63,012 nt of DNA from Candidatus Raymondbacteria bacterium RIFOXYA2_FULL_49_16 (GCA_001789205.1 MFYT01000042.1:1-63012); one strand, 5' to 3'; shown: positions 37,145 through 47,217, counted from the stretch's first letter. Program-made: numbers and translations. Notes: generated by a model not told the origin, from the sequence alone.

Positions 37145-38398
37145 TTGCCAGCGAGCAGGGTTGTAATATCCGTGGCGCATGGCGGGAAAGTTCCTCCGTA
37201 TCAAGGCGATCAGTTTCCGTATTCCCAACATATCCCTGGCAGGGAGCCGGTCAAAACCCATCTGTCTCGCATAGAGCAGCGGATCGTAATTATGGTTGCG
37301 CCACTGAATCATATCCGGTTGGTATTTTTTACAGAAAGCAAGAAACGCCTTCACCTCTTTGCCTGAATCGGTGAATCCCGGGGAAACCAGGTAGTTGATT
37401 GACACGAATTTGCCCTTGTTTTTCGCCATGCGGATTGATTTGAGCACATCGCTGAAACAGTAGTTTTTGGGCCTGAAATACTTCTCATAGACCGCTTTTT
37501 GCACGCTGTTCATACTCACTCTGATGCTGTCGAGTCCTACGTCCAACAATCGCTCCAGGTCGCGCGGTTTTCCCGCATTGGTATTCATATTCAAAATGCC
37601 TGAGCGGGTTTTTTGCCGGATAATTCGTATAGCCTGTTCTATGACGTGTGCGCTCATGAGCGGTTCGCCTTCGCACCCTTGTCCAAAACTGGCCACACTG
37701 CCTGGAACGCGCTGAATATGGAAGAGCGCGGTCTCAGCAAGTTCGCGGGGCGTTGGCGTAAAGGTGATGCGCGACTGAGGCGCAGGACAGCATCCCGCGG
37801 GTTGGAGCGAAATGCAACCGCGGCAACGGGCATTGCAGAAGGGGGACGAGGGAAGAGGGCATTCATATTTTCCAAGGAAGAAATTCTGCGCTCCTGCGCA
37901 GCCGTATTCACGCGCGCACAAGGCAAGCTGCGTGATGATCCGGTTGCTGCCATGGGTTTTCAAGACAGAGCGCACGCGTTGTTCCACAAGCCGCGCATCA
38001 ATATGGCCCGCATGGTGCCTGAAAGTTTTTTCCACGCGTATCGCGGCTATATGAAACGCGCTTTTATACCAACACACAGCAGTATAGGAATAGAGCGGCA
38101 GACGGGGCGGGTTGCGGGTTTCACGGTACGCGGTATTATAGGCGCCGGTCCAGCCTGGTGCGATAAAAACGCCAACAGGCGTATATTGAGAAAGGGCTTC
38201 AACGCGGTTGTCAGCTCTATTCAGGCCAAGGGGTATGCGTTTGGGCAGGGACATGAGCGTACTGCCAAGGGGCAATGGGACCAGCTCTTCGGGCCGCAGG
38301 GAAAAAAGGGCTGTTCCTTTCATTCCCAGGGCCTGGTAGCCAGCCAGATCAAAGGCCCGGCCCGCGCTGTCAGCGACAACAAGTGATGGTTTCAGCAT
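37118..38398 (-). CDS. Radical SAM protein
   Basis: A 426-aa protein whose central part carries CNARCRGC (a CxxxCxxC cluster motif), followed by GQGCEGEPLMS, NMNTNAGKPRDLERLLDVGLDSIRVSMNSV and INYLVSPGFTDS, all typical of a radical SAM barrel. An additional Cys-rich stretch (CAREYGCAG, CPLPSSPFC) precedes it. The N-terminal 160 residues are unassigned. A target peptide or co-substrate gene is not evident next to it. The last 27 bases overlap, tail to tail, with the beta-helix gene. Confidence 0.8.
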   Translation of the reverse strand: MLKPSLVVADSAGRAFDLAGYQALGMKGTALFSLRPEELVPLPLGSTLMSLPKRIPLGLNRADNRVEALSQYTPVGVFIAPGWTGAYNTAYRETRNPPRLPLYSYTAVCWYKSAFHIAAIRVEKTFRHHAGHIDARLVEQRVRSVLKTHGSNRIITQLALCAREYGCAGAQNFFLGKYECPLPSSPFCNARCRGCISLQPAGCCPAPQSRITFTPTPRELAETALFHIQRVPGSVASFGQGCEGEPLMSAHVIEQAIRIIRQKTRSGILNMNTNAGKPRDLERLLDVGLDSIRVSMNSVQKAVYEKYFRPKNYCFSDVLKSIRMAKNKGKFVSINYLVSPGFTDSGKEVKAFLAFCKKYQPDMIQWRNHNYDPLLYARQMGFDRLPARDMLGIRKLIALIRRNFPAMRHGYYNPARWQLSDKRDPL

Positions 38399-38488
38399 AG
38401 CGACAATGGCTAAAATATATCCTGTACGCGGAAGAACATGGAAAGATATATTTTATCGGATCATTTTACGGGGGACGTTGGACCAACC

Positions 38489-39337
38489 ATGCGCATACTG
38501 AAACTTTTTTTTCTATTCTGCCTGTTTGTGTACTCTCTCAGCTGCGCTTTCAAGCCAAAATGCGATCCTTTTTCAGATTCAGACACAATTGTCGCTGATT
38601 TTTTCCATGATAATGAGATTACCCGGTACAAGGCCTTTTACCGGAACAATTTGCTGTACCGCGTGCAGGCATCGCGCAAGGCCGACCAAATCCTCTTAGA
38701 GAAATATTTTAGCGGCTTGGTTGAGGACAGTGTGATCAACTATGACAATGACGGCATGTTGATGAGCAGGGTCAACTGCACGTTTTCGGACCGCCGCAAG
38801 GAACGGCTGGGCAAATACTTCAATACACGGGAATATATTCAGTCCCAATACATTGGCGACACCACGGATATTGCGAAAAAAACCATTACCGTCTACCGGT
38901 ATGGCGGTAAATACCTTGAGGCGGCCTATCGGAATGAGGACATGATAAAGCTCGAAATGTGGGGATACGACGGTCACAAGACCTTCACTACCAAACGTCA
39001 GATGGATTCTGTTTCCCGGTATTATTCGCCGGTAGGCCTTGATGTTGATCTGTCGGGCAGGCCACCGTCGGAAATCATGTCTTATATCAAATCTTACAGT
39101 GTAATAAGGGATTTTTACAGCAAGTGTCTTTCGTATTACAAGGACACAAAAGGGGAGGTGGTGGTGCAGTTCACCATTCAGCGCGATGGGTCTGTATCAG
39201 AGGCGCTACTGCTCAAAAATTCGCTTCCGTGCAAAAATCTGGCCATTGAACTGATTAATATTTTCAAGAACATGCAATTTTCCGCGGATGCCCGCAAATA
39301 CGGACCAGTCACGGTCACCTATCCTTTTACCCTCTGA
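38489..39337 (+). CDS. Lipoprotein with TonB/AgmX-like C-terminal domain
   Basis: A 282-aa protein with a lipoprotein signal (LKLFFLFCLFVYSLSC). The middle region includes a MORN-like toxin-repeat flavour (FYRNNLLYRVQASRK...INYDNDGMLMSRVNC). The last 80 residues, SVIRDFYSKCLSYY-KDTKGEVVVQFTIQRDGSVSEALLL...FKNMQFSA, match the TonB/AgmX-PglI C-terminal fold used in gliding and transport proteins. ATG 38489 gives the signal at the N-terminus; an upstream in-frame ATG at 38438 adds 17 residues. Its end lies within the end of the convergent GT2 gene. Confidence 0.7.
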   Translation: MRILKLFFLFCLFVYSLSCAFKPKCDPFSDSDTIVADFFHDNEITRYKAFYRNNLLYRVQASRKADQILLEKYFSGLVEDSVINYDNDGMLMSRVNCTFSDRRKERLGKYFNTREYIQSQYIGDTTDIAKKTITVYRYGGKYLEAAYRNEDMIKLEMWGYDGHKTFTTKRQMDSVSRYYSPVGLDVDLSGRPPSEIMSYIKSYSVIRDFYSKCLSYYKDTKGEVVVQFTIQRDGSVSEALLLKNSLPCKNLAIELINIFKNMQFSADARKYGPVTVTYPFTL

Positions 39338-40791
39338 GCAGCGGGCTTGACTGGTCCAAACCCGGCGCGGGTCATGGCGCCCCATCCCTTTTTTTTCGAG
39401 AGAAAACTGAACAATGCCTTGAATCTGATGAGAAAATGGATCTGCCGCCATCCAAGGTTTTCGAGAAAGGCGTAGACAATCAGAATCAGGATGTCGCGCA
39501 AACGACCGTATTTTTTGAACAGGGCTTCCTCGATAATAAGACTGCATATTGACATCAGATGGCCGAACAGGAAGGTGGCCACGAGAAACAGGACCACGAA
39601 ATGGGTCTCGAGCATTCCCATGGCAAAACTCAAGGTCATGGTCGCATAGCCGGTCATTTCCACGAGCGGACTGAGCATTTCAAAGGCTACGATAAAGGGG
39701 ATGCTGAACATGCCGATTGTACCATAGCGCGGATTGCCGATCATGGCGCGGTGTTTCCAAAGCGTTTCCATGAGGCCCCGCTGCCAGCGGTCGCGCTGCC
39801 GCGCAAGGACGCGGAGTGACGATGGGGCTTCTGTCCAACAGACCGGATGGGGCAGAAAATAGATGCGCTCCACCTTTTTGCGTTCGCGCATGACCCGGTG
39901 GAGCCGGACAATGAGTTCCATGTCTTCGCCCACGGTATTGGTCATGTATCCGCCCGCGCTTATCACCAGGTCTTTTTTAAAAATGCCAAAGGCGCCCGAG
40001 ACAATCAGCACCGAATTCATGGCGTTCCAGGCAAACCTGCCAATGAGAAAGATGCGCAGGTATTCCACGATCTGGAAGAGTACGACCGGCATTTTTGGAA
40101 GCGCCACCTTTTCCACTTTGCCCCGGTTGACTGTGCAGCCGTTTACGATACGGATGATACCGCTGGTCACCGCCACGTCGCCTTTCCACCGTACAAAGGG
40201 ATAAACGCCTTTCAATAGGGCGTCGGCTTCGAGCAGGGAGTCAGCGTCAATGCCGCAGAAGAGTTCGTTGCGTGACACATTGATTCCCGTGTTAAGCGAG
40301 TCAGCTTTTCCGCCGTTTTCCTTGTCCACCACGCGCAAACGCGGATGGGCGGGCGACATGTATATGTTCCGCACGGGTTTTGTCGGGATCACCGGCGTAT
40401 AGGCACAGTCAATGCGTCTAAGCTGGAATTTATCGATGAGCAGGTTGAGTGTGTTGTCCTTTGAACCGTCGTTGACCACGATAATTTCAAAACGGGGGTA
40501 GTGGAGCTTGAGTAGGGCGTTCACCGCCTCAATAATAGTGGCCTCCTCGTTGTAGGCGGGTGAAATCACGGAAATCGATGGTGTTTCATCTGACTGCATG
40601 AGGTATGCTTCGTCGACCAAGGACTGCGTCCTCTTGAACCGTATCAGTTCAAACAGGGAGACCATGAGAATGACCAGATAGAGGCCATTGACCGCGATGA
40701 GATAGAACACTACAAAAGAATTGTAGCGCGTTATTGCCTGGGCAACAAGATCAAACAGGTTCTGAATAGGCGCCTTCTTTCCTGAGATCAT
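39319..40791 (-). CDS. Membrane GT2 polysaccharide synthase (PgaC/BcsA-like)
   Basis: A 490-aa processive family 2 glycosyltransferase. It shows an N-terminal membrane helix, ISVISPAYNEEATIIEAVNAL, the nucleotide-binding VVNDGSKDNT, the DxD-type GIDADSLLE, the acceptor motif GEDMELIVRLH and QRDRWQRG (QxxRW). Three or four membrane helices follow. It would polymerise a beta-linked exopolysaccharide at the inner membrane and push it to the periplasm. Its first 41 bases overlap the deacetylase gene, so the two are co-translated. The sugar cannot be told from sequence. Confidence 0.88.
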   Translation of the reverse strand: MISGKKAPIQNLFDLVAQAITRYNSFVVFYLIAVNGLYLVILMVSLFELIRFKRTQSLVDEAYLMQSDETPSISVISPAYNEEATIIEAVNALLKLHYPRFEIIVVNDGSKDNTLNLLIDKFQLRRIDCAYTPVIPTKPVRNIYMSPAHPRLRVVDKENGGKADSLNTGINVSRNELFCGIDADSLLEADALLKGVYPFVRWKGDVAVTSGIIRIVNGCTVNRGKVEKVALPKMPVVLFQIVEYLRIFLIGRFAWNAMNSVLIVSGAFGIFKKDLVISAGGYMTNTVGEDMELIVRLHRVMRERKKVERIYFLPHPVCWTEAPSSLRVLARQRDRWQRGLMETLWKHRAMIGNPRYGTIGMFSIPFIVAFEMLSPLVEMTGYATMTLSFAMGMLETHFVVLFLVATFLFGHLMSICSLIIEEALFKKYGRLRDILILIVYAFLENLGWRQIHFLIRFKALFSFLSKKKGWGAMTRAGFGPVKPAAQRVKG

Positions 40792-43696
40792 CCAGGTGTT
40801 TGGTATGCTTCATTCGGGTCATTGCCGAAAAAAGGACTTTGGCCTGTTTTCGCTGTTCTGGAGTCCCATGCAGGCTCTGTCGCAGGGCTTCTTCAATGTA
40901 ATTATTTTCCTCGAGTACCTCCAGGGCGCCCAGCCCGTGAGGACCGTTGAGCAATTCCATGCATTGGCTTTTGTGCGCATCATCCAGGCTGTAGATGGTG
41001 TGCATGGCCTCGCGCGCGAGCAAAGGGGAGAAAGTATCAAGCGCAATCACGACATGTTCCACGGCATTAGCGCTGCCTATCCGGGCAATAGCCCTAAGCG
41101 CGGCCTGTTGGACCATTGCATCAGGATCCGTGAGCAGGCCGTAGAGATGGGGAAGCGCTGATTCGTCGCTGATTTTTCCAAGGGCTTCGAGTGCGGCAAT
41201 CCGAAGCGTGCGCGAGGTTTCATTAAGCAGTGCGACAAGAGCGGGGACTGCATTGATGTCGCGGAGATTTCCAAGGGCTTCGGCAATTGCGGCGGTCACG
41301 GTATCCGTCAGGCCGCCTCTTTCGAGCGTTTCGAGCAGGGAACGCGAGGCTTGGTCCTTCAGCGGCAGAAGGTACTGGATTATCATGCCTGCTGTCCACG
41401 AGTCGCTCATTTTTATCAGATCTATAAGCAGCGGCAGCGCTGTGGTCGATTGGATGCGACCGAGCGTATACGCGGCTGCGAGGCGCACCTCCTCCTGCCT
41501 GTCCGAGAGCAGCGGCAGCAGGTTTTCCTCGAATTCGCTGGTTATAAAGAAACCGAGTGTCCGGGCGGACTGCGCGCGCACCCACCATTTGGGGCTTTTC
41601 AGCCTGCGCAGGTCAGCGAGATAGTACCCTAACAGGCCGTAAATCATGATTATCTCATCGGCCAGGGAACCCTTGATATAATCGAGCATCTCGACCAGTA
41701 CCGCGCGGGTAAGATTGTGGCTGCCCAGGGCCTTAAGCGCCTTGGCTTTTCGCACCGGCAGGTCCTCTGAAGCCAGAATGCCCAGAACTTTGTCCGCATG
41801 CTCCTGCGGATCTTTCCAGCGCACCCAGTTTCGGATAACCAGACGCTGCACCACGATGAAGCCGCATAGGACGCAGATAATGCAGCAGAACGCGGCCGCA
41901 ATGGCAAACGCCAGTTTTTTTTGAAATTCATAAAATTTTTTGTCTATTGCCAGGCCAAAGAGTATCTGATCGTCTCCCTGTGCGCGTATCCGGTATTGCA
42001 GTCTCTTGCGTTTGCTGTCCGTGATAATGAACTTCCTGATACCGGGGTCCTGATGCAGCGCAATCGTGAAATTCCCGGGGATGTCTTCAATGGCCGCGCT
42101 TAGACGCAGGTATAATGTCCGTTTTGCATAGCGTGCGTCCGCAATCGAGATTTCATACCGCTGCTGGAAAAACCGTGCGTAGGCGTCCACGTCGCATATC
42201 CAGATCCCCTTGCCGCGTTCCGCGCGGATAATATCATCGAGCGCCCGCAGTTTGTATCCAATGATGTTGGGATGGATGAGGAGTGAGGTGATTGCGCCGT
42301 TTTCCGCGTTGCAGTCAATAACTTGATTCCATATGCCAATGACCGAGTCCCGGTTGTTGTTTCTCAGAAAGCCCATGGATTCGTCAAGCGTCACCGGCAC
42401 CTCAAGCACACTGCTTATCGGCGCGTCGGGAGAGCGGCGCGCCAAGGCGCGAAAGGGAAAGTTACACATGATGTCGTTTGCTGAAAAGGAACTATTGACC
42501 GAATACCCCGCGGCTTCAAGAACGGTCACCAGTGAATCGGGGTAGGCAAGGTAGCCTGAACGGAAGCTCTGGACATGGGCGCCAGCGTCCGCGAGCAGCC
42601 ATTTACTCACCTGGACCTCCCCGAACAGCGTTTTGCGGTCCCACGGCCGGTATTGGCTCCGTTCTTCCAGCGGAACGCCGGTTTCGAACTGGTAGAATGA
42701 TTTAAAATGGGAAACCGAATGCGACCCTATGGAAAATCCGAGGGAACATAGTGTTGAGACGTGAGCGCTGTTTTCCGAGGTGAAATACGCTGTGTCTGTC
42801 TTGTCGGAGAAGAATTTAGCGGTTATAAAGAAGGTGCTTGTTACCCCATATTTTTTCTCGAGCCGGGCAAAAGCGACGGCGTTGGCGAACGATTCCCGGG
42901 CGTCAACGTCGTGTGATAGCAATAGCGCGGTTCGGAACCCATCGGGGACTGCTGGCACAGAGAGCGCGGGTGATACGCTGGTTTCGTAGAGGGTTTTGAT
43001 GAACAGCATGAACATGTCGGTGGTGTATTCAAATCCGTTTATCCACGAGGCCTGTGCTTCATTGTCCTTGCCAATATGCGGTCTCAGGATGGTTTCGTCC
43101 CATCCTGCGCCCAGGTAATACACGGTTCCCAGGCCATAGTCGTTTCTGATAAAGGCCGGTGTATTGTCGTCAAACCGTGCCAAGGTCACGGCACGGGAGG
43201 CATGCGCGGCAAAGGTAAAGAAGGTTTCAGGATAGAGGCTTGCATTGCCCAGTCGCAGCAGCCGTTCTTCCGGAAGGTTGGCATACCGCAGTATCGGGTC
43301 GCTTGTCGGAGGCTTTAGGGTAATGGAAAAACGTGTTGACGAACGGACAAGAGAATCGATACCAGCGCAGAAATACAGCGAACGGCCTATGTCACCGGCA
43401 AGGAACAGACGTCCGCCGCTTTCAACCCACGCGTATATCCGGGCGATCTCTTTTTTCTGCAAGGTTGGTTCGTACAAGGGGCCTGCGGCCACAATGACCC
43501 GGTGTTTTGTCAGGCTGTTAAAGCTGGATGATTGGACATGGGGGATGCCGAAGCAGTTGAGGGTCATGGAAACAGCGGTGACATGCGTGGATGCGGTGTC
43601 AGGCGCCCAGACGCCCACACTCAATTCTTCGAAGGAAAGTCCTGCGCATATGTTCCATGCAAGGAATACGACGCAAACGAGTTTGTCAGCGGTCAT
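40751..43696 (-). CDS. Polysaccharide deacetylase fused to cytoplasmic HEAT repeats
   Basis: A 981-aa protein. After a signal peptide, residues 20-210 look like a glutamine-amidotransferase-like/ThuA-type fold. Residues 245-500 form a NodB-like deacetylase with LLLSHDVDARESF (metal Asp), FSIGSHSVSHF (HxxxH zinc motif) and FRSGYLAYPDSLV. A membrane helix lies at about 590-612 (AFAIAAAFCCIICVLCGFIVV). The last 350 residues are HEAT repeats (VRLAAAYTLGRIQSTTALPLLIDLI, LRIAALEALGKISDESALPHL), predicted in the cytoplasm. PgaB/IcaB deacetylases usually lack this. It may couple deacetylation to the cytoplasmic side of the synthase. Confidence 0.8.
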   Translation of the reverse strand: MTADKLVCVVFLAWNICAGLSFEELSVGVWAPDTASTHVTAVSMTLNCFGIPHVQSSSFNSLTKHRVIVAAGPLYEPTLQKKEIARIYAWVESGGRLFLAGDIGRSLYFCAGIDSLVRSSTRFSITLKPPTSDPILRYANLPEERLLRLGNASLYPETFFTFAAHASRAVTLARFDDNTPAFIRNDYGLGTVYYLGAGWDETILRPHIGKDNEAQASWINGFEYTTDMFMLFIKTLYETSVSPALSVPAVPDGFRTALLLSHDVDARESFANAVAFARLEKKYGVTSTFFITAKFFSDKTDTAYFTSENSAHVSTLCSLGFSIGSHSVSHFKSFYQFETGVPLEERSQYRPWDRKTLFGEVQVSKWLLADAGAHVQSFRSGYLAYPDSLVTVLEAAGYSVNSSFSANDIMCNFPFRALARRSPDAPISSVLEVPVTLDESMGFLRNNNRDSVIGIWNQVIDCNAENGAITSLLIHPNIIGYKLRALDDIIRAERGKGIWICDVDAYARFFQQRYEISIADARYAKRTLYLRLSAAIEDIPGNFTIALHQDPGIRKFIITDSKRKRLQYRIRAQGDDQILFGLAIDKKFYEFQKKLAFAIAAAFCCIICVLCGFIVVQRLVIRNWVRWKDPQEHADKVLGILASEDLPVRKAKALKALGSHNLTRAVLVEMLDYIKGSLADEIIMIYGLLGYYLADLRRLKSPKWWVRAQSARTLGFFITSEFEENLLPLLSDRQEEVRLAAAYTLGRIQSTTALPLLIDLIKMSDSWTAGMIIQYLLPLKDQASRSLLETLERGGLTDTVTAAIAEALGNLRDINAVPALVALLNETSRTLRIAALEALGKISDESALPHLYGLLTDPDAMVQQAALRAIARIGSANAVEHVVIALDTFSPLLAREAMHTIYSLDDAHKSQCMELLNGPHGLGALEVLEENNYIEEALRQSLHGTPEQRKQAKVLFSAMTRMKHTKHLDDLRKEGAYSEPV

Positions 43697-45041
43697 GCGC
43701 TGCCGAGAAAAAGGGTTGTTTCATTTCCGGACCATAGAGCATGTTGATCAGAATAATGTGCCACGCTGTTGAGGCAACGCTTTTCCATGTGGTGAATTGA
43801 TAGGGCAGGGGCGTGTCCGCGGCACTGTAGGGCAGGCCGCCTAAGGTGTCAGTGTCGAACACGCGGGACCAGTTTTCCAGTTCCCGGCAAACAGCCGCGC
43901 GGTTGCCCGCAGCTAACTGGGCCATGAATACGCCATACGATCCTTCGAGCCAGATAAACGGCAGTGTTTCCCATTTTTGGGTTGGTTTGTCCGGAAAAAA
44001 ATGGGTGTTTATTTCAGGTTTCTCATAGACCAGGATGCCGGCATAGGGCCGGTATCCGTTCAGCCCGTGGTATGAATTGGCATACAGCCTTTTAGCTGTT
44101 TCCAGGCATGTTTTTGCTTTTTGTTTTTCACCAATGGATTGGAAAAAAAGCGAGGCCCAACTTGCGCAGTCAAGCGCTAGAACAGAGTCAATATTTCCTG
44201 GGCCTTTGATTCCTCTGAAAAATTGCCCGTGTTCGGAAGAATAGAGCGTTGCCATGCATGCTTGGGAAATGGTCTCTGCAGTACGCTTGTACGTTATATC
44301 TCCGGTCAACGCGGCCAGATGGGAGAGAAAAAGATGGGCATCGATATTGTGTTCCGCGCTGGCCCAGGTAACAGGCCCGGGTTTCCAGACCTCGGTGACC
44401 TCACTGCTTTCTGAAACAGCAAGATTGATCTCTCCTTCACCGCCGCGCACCAGCCCATACAGTGGATCCGTACTGTTGGAAACCAGTGTGTTTTGAATAT
44501 AGACGGCTATGTTCTTGGCTGCTGTTATGCATTGCGCATAGGCGCGGTCTTCAGGTTTCAGAGAGGGATGGTTTTCCAGGAAGAAACAATACGCGTAGCC
44601 GGTCCATGCCAGTGCGCCGGTCCGCACCAGCGTACTCTCCTGGTCTTTCTCGCTGGGCCAGTCTGTGTTGGTACTGTAGTTAAACCAGAAACTGCCATTG
44701 TCGCGGATAAGACGGGAGAGGGAGAGCAGCAGCTGCTGTGCCTTGTCCCATTCAGCCGCAGTGCAAAAGGCTATGGCAGCCATGGCATCGTCATAGATAA
44801 ATGACTTGCTGTAGATGTACGGATAGGCTGACTCGGTCTGCGGGACTTCATAGCTTAATAATAGATGCCTTCGGGCCGGCAGAGGCGCGTCAACAATCTT
44901 GTTCGGAACCATGCGGTCAGAAAGCCAGCGTAGGTGATGAGGCAATGAATGGTACACCTTTGGGTGTGTACAGCCAGCCCCCAGTATGAAACCGCACAGT
45001 GTTGAGCAGACCAGACGCAGGGCCATCCTCTTACATTCCAT
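43686..45041 (-). CDS. Lipoprotein with (alpha/alpha)6-like glycosidase fold
   Basis: A 451-aa lipoprotein (lipobox LGAGC) whose remainder looks like a six-hairpin glycosidase: YIYSKSFIYDDAMAAIAF, GSFWFNYSTNTDWPS, TGALAWTGYAYCFFL, ASAEHNIDAHLFLSHLA and LPFIWLEGSYGVFMAQLA. This layout recurs in enzymes that trim or process exopolysaccharide during export. Catalytic residues are not certain. The gene starts inside the end of the outer-membrane protein gene and overlaps the deacetylase start by 11 bases, placing it firmly in the operon. Confidence 0.65.
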   Translation of the reverse strand: MECKRMALRLVCSTLCGFILGAGCTHPKVYHSLPHHLRWLSDRMVPNKIVDAPLPARRHLLLSYEVPQTESAYPYIYSKSFIYDDAMAAIAFCTAAEWDKAQQLLLSLSRLIRDNGSFWFNYSTNTDWPSEKDQESTLVRTGALAWTGYAYCFFLENHPSLKPEDRAYAQCITAAKNIAVYIQNTLVSNSTDPLYGLVRGGEGEINLAVSESSEVTEVWKPGPVTWASAEHNIDAHLFLSHLAALTGDITYKRTAETISQACMATLYSSEHGQFFRGIKGPGNIDSVLALDCASWASLFFQSIGEKQKAKTCLETAKRLYANSYHGLNGYRPYAGILVYEKPEINTHFFPDKPTQKWETLPFIWLEGSYGVFMAQLAAGNRAAVCRELENWSRVFDTDTLGGLPYSAADTPLPYQFTTWKSVASTAWHIILINMLYGPEMKQPFFSAAHDR

Positions 45042-46833
45042 AGGTGAATCCTACGTAGTACACATAATAACTGTCCGTGTTTGCCTGGATGGTGATTTCA
45101 CACTGAATGGAGTATCCTTTTGGAAAAGCAAACGCCGGGATTGCGCTCAGACCGAATCCGGCAAAATTCTTGTCTTCCGCGGCAAGCGATATCCGGTTGA
45201 AACTGGCGCGCGCTTCAAGTGGCACGGAAAAACGCCTGCGGAAACGCGGGCCGTCCCATGCCAGGCCGCCTTCAACGCAGGCCCAGTAATTATAGCTGAA
45301 ATACCGGTCGCTTAATTCATTAAACCCCCTAAACGCTAATTTACCAATGATCTGCAGGCCTGTTTCGGGAATCGGGCCCGCTAGTTCTATCCGGTACGCT
45401 TGGATCACATTGTTGTCTTCGAGGATATTGCATTCCACTGTGGGACTCAGGGAAAAGGACTTTGGTAGGAACGCGGGGTATGAGAATGACAATCCCAGAT
45501 CGCGTTCCACGCCCACGGCCGAAGCGCTCCTGACAACCATTGGTTTGAGGGTGAAGGCAAAGTAGAGAGGGCCGCGGCCTGCTTCAACATGTCCAAAAAA
45601 CCCCGCCCCATGGAAGAGGGACGTCTCCGGTAGCTTGGGTGAAGTTACCGACCGGTTGCGATAGAGCGAGGGGGCGTAGAAACACGACAGTTCCACGTTT
45701 TCACGGTAACGGTATATTCCTTCAACCATGGCTTGGTGCACCTCGAGGTCGTACAGGTTCGCGGTCTGGATTTCGGAGAAGCGGCTCGATGTTTCATTTT
45801 TTATCTGATAACGGCCGCCCAGGCTCCACGCCATTGACAGGTTTTTCCTGAACAGAAGGCTGGCACCGTTGTTCGCTATACCGCTTATGGACGAACCAGC
45901 GGTCACTCCCAGTTCCTGGTAGCGGAAGAGGAGCGCTTCAACCCTTGTTCGCAGGAAGGAATCGATAAAAGCGCTTTTTGTACTCAACACCCGGTCAGTC
46001 GGATAGGATGAGGCCAGGGCTTCGAAGGCGTTTTTCGCGGACAGATTTTTCCCCTCAATCCAGTCGAGCTCGGCCAGTTCGAGTCGCGCGTTTCTTATGA
46101 CGTCAGGATCTCCTTCGAGCCGGCTGATTGCCATGAAATGGTTGCGCGCAAGCCCGTAGAGATAGCGCCATTTGTAGATGAATGCAATGGCCTCATGGCC
46201 ATAGATGCTTTGCGGGTTTTTTTCCAGGACGCTTTTCAGAATATCGATGGCCTCGTCGTATCGCTGTTGCCAGCTGAGCAGGCGTGCGAGGATAATCCGG
46301 GCGTCCTCGTGACCGGGATTGCTTTCAAGAAATTCCCTGAGGCATTTCTCAGCTTCGTCATACTGTCTGTTCCATCCCAGGGTTGCGGCCAGACCCAGTG
46401 CGGCAGCTTCATCCCCGGGCTTTTCGCGCAATGCTTCGCGGTACAATGCAATGGCCTCTTTGAACTGATCTGACCAGCCAAGCAACTGGGCAAACCCCAA
46501 CCGGCCTCCGTAGTTGCCCGGGTTTTTCAGAAGGAAATTCCGATAGAGGCTAAGGCCAAGGCCTTTTCTATCTGTGCGAACGAATGTTTCATTTATCCTT
46601 TTGTAGGTATTGGTGCTGGCAGCCATAAGAAAGAGCTTGTAGGCCTCGTGTGATATGCCAGTATCGGGGGTGGCGCTGAGGAATTCCTCGAGACTACGGC
46701 AGTCTTCCTGAAGGTTCGCCTTGTTTTCCTGCTCAACATCGGGAAAATAGGGTGTGACCGGCGGGGTGATCAGCAGGGAATCCTGGGCGCGAATCACAAA
46801 ATACGCGCATACGACAATCAGCAGTAGTTTCAT
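45031..46833 (-). CDS. TPR outer-membrane barrel protein (PgaA/YaiO-like)
   Basis: A 600-aa protein with a signal peptide, TPR repeats at about 85-290 (LGLSLYRNFLLKNPGNYGG, EAIALYREALREKPGDEA, EAEKCLREFLESNPGHED, EAIDILKSVLEKNPQSI) and a C-terminal barrel of alternating strands ending in YYVYYVGFTYGM, with terminal aromatic positions. This is the architecture of PgaA and YaiO, the export porins of exopolysaccharide systems. It follows the response regulator by 15 bases. In E. coli a comparable barrel (yaiO) also sits near a glycosyltransferase and a deacetylase. Confidence 0.75.
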   Translation of the reverse strand: MKLLLIVVCAYFVIRAQDSLLITPPVTPYFPDVEQENKANLQEDCRSLEEFLSATPDTGISHEAYKLFLMAASTNTYKRINETFVRTDRKGLGLSLYRNFLLKNPGNYGGRLGFAQLLGWSDQFKEAIALYREALREKPGDEAAALGLAATLGWNRQYDEAEKCLREFLESNPGHEDARIILARLLSWQQRYDEAIDILKSVLEKNPQSIYGHEAIAFIYKWRYLYGLARNHFMAISRLEGDPDVIRNARLELAELDWIEGKNLSAKNAFEALASSYPTDRVLSTKSAFIDSFLRTRVEALLFRYQELGVTAGSSISGIANNGASLLFRKNLSMAWSLGGRYQIKNETSSRFSEIQTANLYDLEVHQAMVEGIYRYRENVELSCFYAPSLYRNRSVTSPKLPETSLFHGAGFFGHVEAGRGPLYFAFTLKPMVVRSASAVGVERDLGLSFSYPAFLPKSFSLSPTVECNILEDNNVIQAYRIELAGPIPETGLQIIGKLAFRGFNELSDRYFSYNYWACVEGGLAWDGPRFRRRFSVPLEARASFNRISLAAEDKNFAGFGLSAIPAFAFPKGYSIQCEITIQANTDSYYVYYVGFTYGM

Positions 46834-46848
46834 GCTATGGCCTTTCCT

Positions 46849-47217
46849 TTAGGTAGAGAGCCATTTTTTCATGCGCGCGTGGAGCTCGGCAAAGCTGAAG
46901 GGTTTGGTCAGGTAATCGTTTGCGCCTATTTCAAGCCCTTTGACGATGTCCTCTTCGGTAGAGACTGTGGTCAGGAAAATGAAAGGCAGCCTGGCAAGGG
47001 AAGGGGAGGAGCGGATCTTTTCAAGCAGTTCGAACCCGCCCATGCCTGGAAGCAGCGCTTCGCTTATCACGAAATGAAAGGTCTCTTTTCCCAGCGCTTC
47101 CCAGGCGTCCTGGCCATTGACACAGGCGGTTGTTTCAAACCCTTTGCCTTGGAATTTCGCGCACAGGAGTTTGGTAATACGCGGGTTTTCTTCAACGATC
47201 ATCAGCTTGGGACGCAT
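46849..47217 (-). CDS. Single-domain response-regulator receiver with Glu at the phosphosite
   Basis: A 122-aa receiver domain and nothing else. The fold is complete: LMIVEENPRI, FHFVISEALLPGMGGFELL, IFLTT and TKPFSF with Lys105. But the acidic pair is Glu9-Glu10 instead of Asp-Asp, and the phosphoacceptor position is Glu53 (VISE) instead of Asp. Such a protein is unlikely to accept phosphate. Asp-to-Glu changes sometimes mimic the phosphorylated state. It sits between the hybrid kinase and the polysaccharide export gene, so it may act as a fixed-output or binding adaptor. Confidence 0.85.
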   Translation of the reverse strand: MRPKLMIVEENPRITKLLCAKFQGKGFETTACVNGQDAWEALGKETFHFVISEALLPGMGGFELLEKIRSSPSLARLPFIFLTTVSTEEDIVKGLEIGANDYLTKPFSFAELHARMKKWLST

